From Lachnospiraceae bacterium (GTDB lineage Bacteria; Bacillota; Clostridia; Lachnospirales; Lachnospiraceae): a stretch of DNA of 64,000 nt. The first letter of the stretch is position 1; each line of letters begins with the position of its first letter. The DNA lies in contig JAIKXM010000016.1 in assembly GCA_024684085.1 (NCBI GenBank), forward strand, positions 62,001-126,000. The letters are read 5' to 3'. The position numbers and the translations under genes are program-made. This document shows, in pieces, positions 62,171 through 64,000 of the stretch. The notes beneath the pieces were generated by a model. It ran no database searches, had not been told where the DNA came from, and saw nothing but the letters and a program-made list of their open reading frames with translations.

Positions 62171-62929
62171 ATGAAGCGATCGCTATATATCCTTATTACT
62201 ATACTTATGGTGAGTATCTTATCAGGTTGCGGTAATAAGGATGAATTGACTAAATATTATGAAGAAATGTCCGTATTCTCATCCAATCTCAGTGATATCA
62301 AGGCGGATATGGATAATATAGATTTCGAGACGCCCGAATGCATTCCCGCATTCATCAACAATCTCGAAAGGCTCGATAAGGAATTTGAGTATCTTGCAGG
62401 AATACACGTTCCGGAAGAGTTCATAAGCAATGCCGATCTTGCAAGCCAGGCATATTATTATATGAACGAATCATATAACCTTTTTAAAAAATACTTCGAC
62501 TCTGAGACTTCTGACTACTTCACATATCAGTTAGCAAGCGAGAATTACAACAGGGCCATGACGCGTGTATCATATATCGCTTCCATTCTGCAGGGTGAGA
62601 TTCCGGAAGGCGCCAGTGTTATCATCAATAACGGTCCCAATACCGACTTCACTCCGGTAGCTGCAGAACCTGAAGCTTATGACCGTGATGATACTCCGGA
62701 TGAATCCGGCACCGAATATAATGCCGATACAACACCTGTTGATCAATCCCCCGGCAACTCGATTTATTCCAACGAATCCGGCACAGGTGAAGCTCCCGAA
62801 GGCACAGGTGGCACAGGTGAAGCTCCCGAAGGCACAGGTGGTACAGGTGAAGCCAATAATGGATACGGATATGATAATAACAATACAGGCAGTAATGCTA
62901 CAGTAGAAGAGGTGGAGATCGGCTTTTAA
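62171..62929 (+). CDS. hypothetical lipoprotein with Gly/Thr/Glu repeat
   Basis: A 252-residue predicted lipoprotein: lipobox LSGC (Cys near residue 19), a helical domain (~20-140) and a low-complexity C-terminal tail. The tail has GTGEAPEGTG repeats and an Asn/Gly end. GGAGG lies five bases before the ATG at 62171. It is the only plus-strand gene in this part and is divergent from ilvB. No function is recognised; the tail may span the wall. Confidence 0.8.
   Translation: MKRSLYILITILMVSILSGCGNKDELTKYYEEMSVFSSNLSDIKADMDNIDFETPECIPAFINNLERLDKEFEYLAGIHVPEEFISNADLASQAYYYMNESYNLFKKYFDSETSDYFTYQLASENYNRAMTRVSYIASILQGEIPEGASVIINNGPNTDFTPVAAEPEAYDRDDTPDESGTEYNADTTPVDQSPGNSIYSNESGTGEAPEGTGGTGEAPEGTGGTGEANNGYGYDNNNTGSNATVEEVEIGF
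62780..62852 (+). repeat. 30-bp tandem repeat in the lipoprotein tail
   Basis: A 30-bp unit beginning ggcacaggtgaagctcccga occurs 2.4 times head to tail (62780-62809, 62810-62839, partial to 62852), in frame, encoding GTGEAPEGTG. The copies are nearly identical. Confidence 0.88.
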
Positions 62930-62952
62930 GCCATTCTCCACCTCTTCTTTTA
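62905..62952 (+). terminator. terminator of the lipoprotein gene, including its stop codon
   Basis: agaagaggtggaga (62905-62918) pairs with tctccacctcttct (62935-62948), followed by a T-rich tract. The stem contains the last codons of the gene and so constrains them. Confidence 0.85.
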
Positions 62953-62984
62953 TCTTATGATCTTATACATATCACAAATGTCTA

Positions 62985-63120
62985 TAGCCAATGACACCTG
63001 ACATATCTCACATGCCATTAGCCTATGTCATCAGTACAATCTTACACGCCCTTAGCCTATGGCATCAGACATATCATACATATCCTTAGCCTATGACATC
63101 GGACATATCATACATTCCCT
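62985..63120 (-). repeat. four tandem 34-bp units copied from the 3' end of dapB
   Basis: Units at 62985-63018, 63019-63052, 63053-63086 and 63087-63120, with a partial fifth at about 62968-62984. The last one overlaps the final codons and stop of dapB, and the others are diverged copies of it extending downstream. Each carries tagcc(t/a)atg and a catatc core. Confidence 0.88.
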
Positions 63121-63841
63121 TTTCCTTGCCTTTAAGGAATTTTGCTGCCTGAATAGCACCCTTACCGAATACTCCTCTCGAATAAGCACTGTGCGAGAAT
63201 GTGATCACTTCATCACTTCCTGCGAAGATAACATCATGATCTCCTACGATCGTACCGCCTCTGACAGCACTGATACCCAGTTCCTTGGCATCCCTCTTCT
63301 GCCTTCTTGTACTTCTGTCATAGACATATTCATAAGGCTCATCAAAGACTTCATTGATAGAATCAGCAAGTGCCAAAGCTGTCCCCGAAGGAGCATCAAG
63401 CTTCTGATTATGATGCTTCTCCACTATCTCGATATCGAAGCCTGCCTCAGCCAGAACAGGTGCAGCTTCCTTCAGTAATTTCATAAGAAGGTTGATACCC
63501 AATGACATATTAGCCGATCTGCATATTGCAACCTTATCAGAAGCCTCATTCACTCTCGCGATCTGCTCCTCTGATAATCCTGTAGAACACAGGACACAGG
63601 GAAGCTTATGTTCCATACAATAATCCAATAAGCCGTCAACGGCTGCGGCATTGGAAAAATCTATTACAGCATCAGCCTGAATATCACAGTCCTTAATATC
63701 TTCGAACACGGGATAACCGTTCTTACTGCCTCCGAACTTATCAACTCCGGCAACTATCTCAACAGTATCATCCTGTTCAACAAGACCTGTGATCATCTGA
63801 CCCATACGGCCATTACAGCCATGCATAATAATCTTAACCAT
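63086..63841 (-). CDS. dapB: 4-hydroxy-tetrahydrodipicolinate reductase
   Basis: A 251-residue DapB of lysine and diaminopimelate synthesis. The nucleotide loop is HGCNGRMG, the catalytic His-His is in EKHHNQKLDAPSGTAL, and the C-terminal domain is complete. The ATG at 63841 has AGAGG at correct spacing. However, the frame is open upstream without a stop through the end of coaE, so a CoaE-DapB fusion product is possible. The last codons are part of a 34-bp tandem repeat. Confidence 0.95.
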   Translation of the reverse strand: MVKIIMHGCNGRMGQMITGLVEQDDTVEIVAGVDKFGGSKNGYPVFEDIKDCDIQADAVIDFSNAAAVDGLLDYCMEHKLPCVLCSTGLSEEQIARVNEASDKVAICRSANMSLGINLLMKLLKEAAPVLAEAGFDIEIVEKHHNQKLDAPSGTALALADSINEVFDEPYEYVYDRSTRRQKRDAKELGISAVRGGTIVGDHDVIFAGSDEVITFSHSAYSRGVFGKGAIQAAKFLKGKEKGMYDMSDVIG

Positions 63842-64000
63842 CTTCGACCTCTTTTCCGCTCTTTTCAGGGCATCATCTATTTGTCTCATAGTTTCGCTCA
63901 TTTCACTGTTGTTGTCAATGATAATATCGCTGGAAGCGCGAAACTCATCATCCTTCAGCTGTGATCTCATGATCCCGGCTATCTTCTCATCCGAATACCC
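63842..64000 (-). CDS. coaE: C-terminal end of dephospho-CoA kinase, in frame with dapB (partial)
   Basis: The segment reads GYSDEKIAGIMRSQLKDDEF, then SSDIIIDNNSEMSETMRQID, ending in a basic helix. This matches the CoaE C-terminus (R-x-x-Q, the AD-x-x-I-D-N block and final helix). The 5' part lies beyond the window edge. No stop codon separates it from the dapB ATG; the last codons are TCG AAG then ATG. It may be a natural fusion or the loss of a stop. Confidence 0.7.

Noticed and set aside
62985..63120. Possible small CRISPR array
   Set aside because: Units are contiguous 34-mers without spacers, and the last is the dapB 3' end, so it is a tandem duplication.

Overview
The window looks like chromosomal DNA of an anaerobic Gram-positive Clostridia, most likely Lachnospiraceae (Butyrivibrio/Eubacterium-like). 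The evidence is moderate GC by eye, strong AGGAGG-type ribosome sites, a GerW/YtfI sporulation-type pair, a pheST T-box, an L28 protein with CxxC pairs, sortase-linked BspA-like proteins, and a YesM/YesN-type two-component system beside a sugar ABC transporter. Nearly every gene is on the minus strand; the clear exceptions are an rpiA remnant, a LysR regulator and a lipoprotein. No tRNA, rRNA or CRISPR array is seen.

Region by region. 1-2.1 kb: an AmmeMemoRadiSam set (radical SAM enzyme, AMMECR1 domain, MEMO/LigB domain) in which the MEMO and AMMECR1 frames are broken apart at an A8 run. 2.1-6.3 kb: an accessory, decayed stretch with a DUF3990/XRE toxin-antitoxin-like pair, two gene remnants, a lipoprotein, a truncated rpiA, a 23-bp direct repeat bracketing an AT-rich hypothetical gene, and an orphan Cas2-like gene. 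6.3-15.3 kb: a surface locus with two very large leucine-rich-repeat proteins ending in SPxT-type sorting signals and a class B sortase with a long cytoplasmic extension. 15.4-21.3 kb: leuS, a MraY-type transferase and an EF-G-2-like GTPase. 21.5-28.6 kb: an EAL protein, a three-part sugar-nucleotide fusion enzyme, a PilZ protein, queA and an M18 aminopeptidase. 28.7-33.2 kb: pheT, pheS with promoter and T-box leader, and rpmB. 33.2-40.9 kb: J-domain protein, gerW, DUF2953, a hypothetical, a penicillin-binding protein, a SEDS protein, a U32 protein and zapA. 41-45.9 kb: ruvB, ruvA, leuD, leuC and a divergent LysR gene.

46.1-58.1 kb is a coherent catabolic locus. A sensor kinase/response regulator pair brackets a binding protein and two permeases, followed by nagB and nagA. 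Upstream lie a hexose-phosphate mutase and a GH94 phosphorylase closely resembling N,N'-diacetylchitobiose phosphorylase. Together these support uptake of chitobiose, phosphorolysis to GlcNAc-1-P plus GlcNAc, mutation to GlcNAc-6-P, deacetylation and deamination to fructose-6-P. The transporter ATPase and a GlcNAc kinase are not in the window. The phosphorylase gene starts behind a 20-bp inverted repeat that covers its ribosome site and abuts a good promoter.

58.1-62 kb is an ilvB-ilvH-ilvN-ilvC operon with two different small subunits. 62-64 kb holds a repeat-bearing lipoprotein, four tandem copies of a 34-bp unit copied from the 3' end of dapB, and dapB itself. The end of coaE runs into dapB in frame with no stop codon. 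The observations most worth following are the repeat over the phosphorylase ribosome site, the coaE-dapB readthrough, the amrB/amrA frameshift, the orphan Cas2-like gene and the GMP/PMI fusion.
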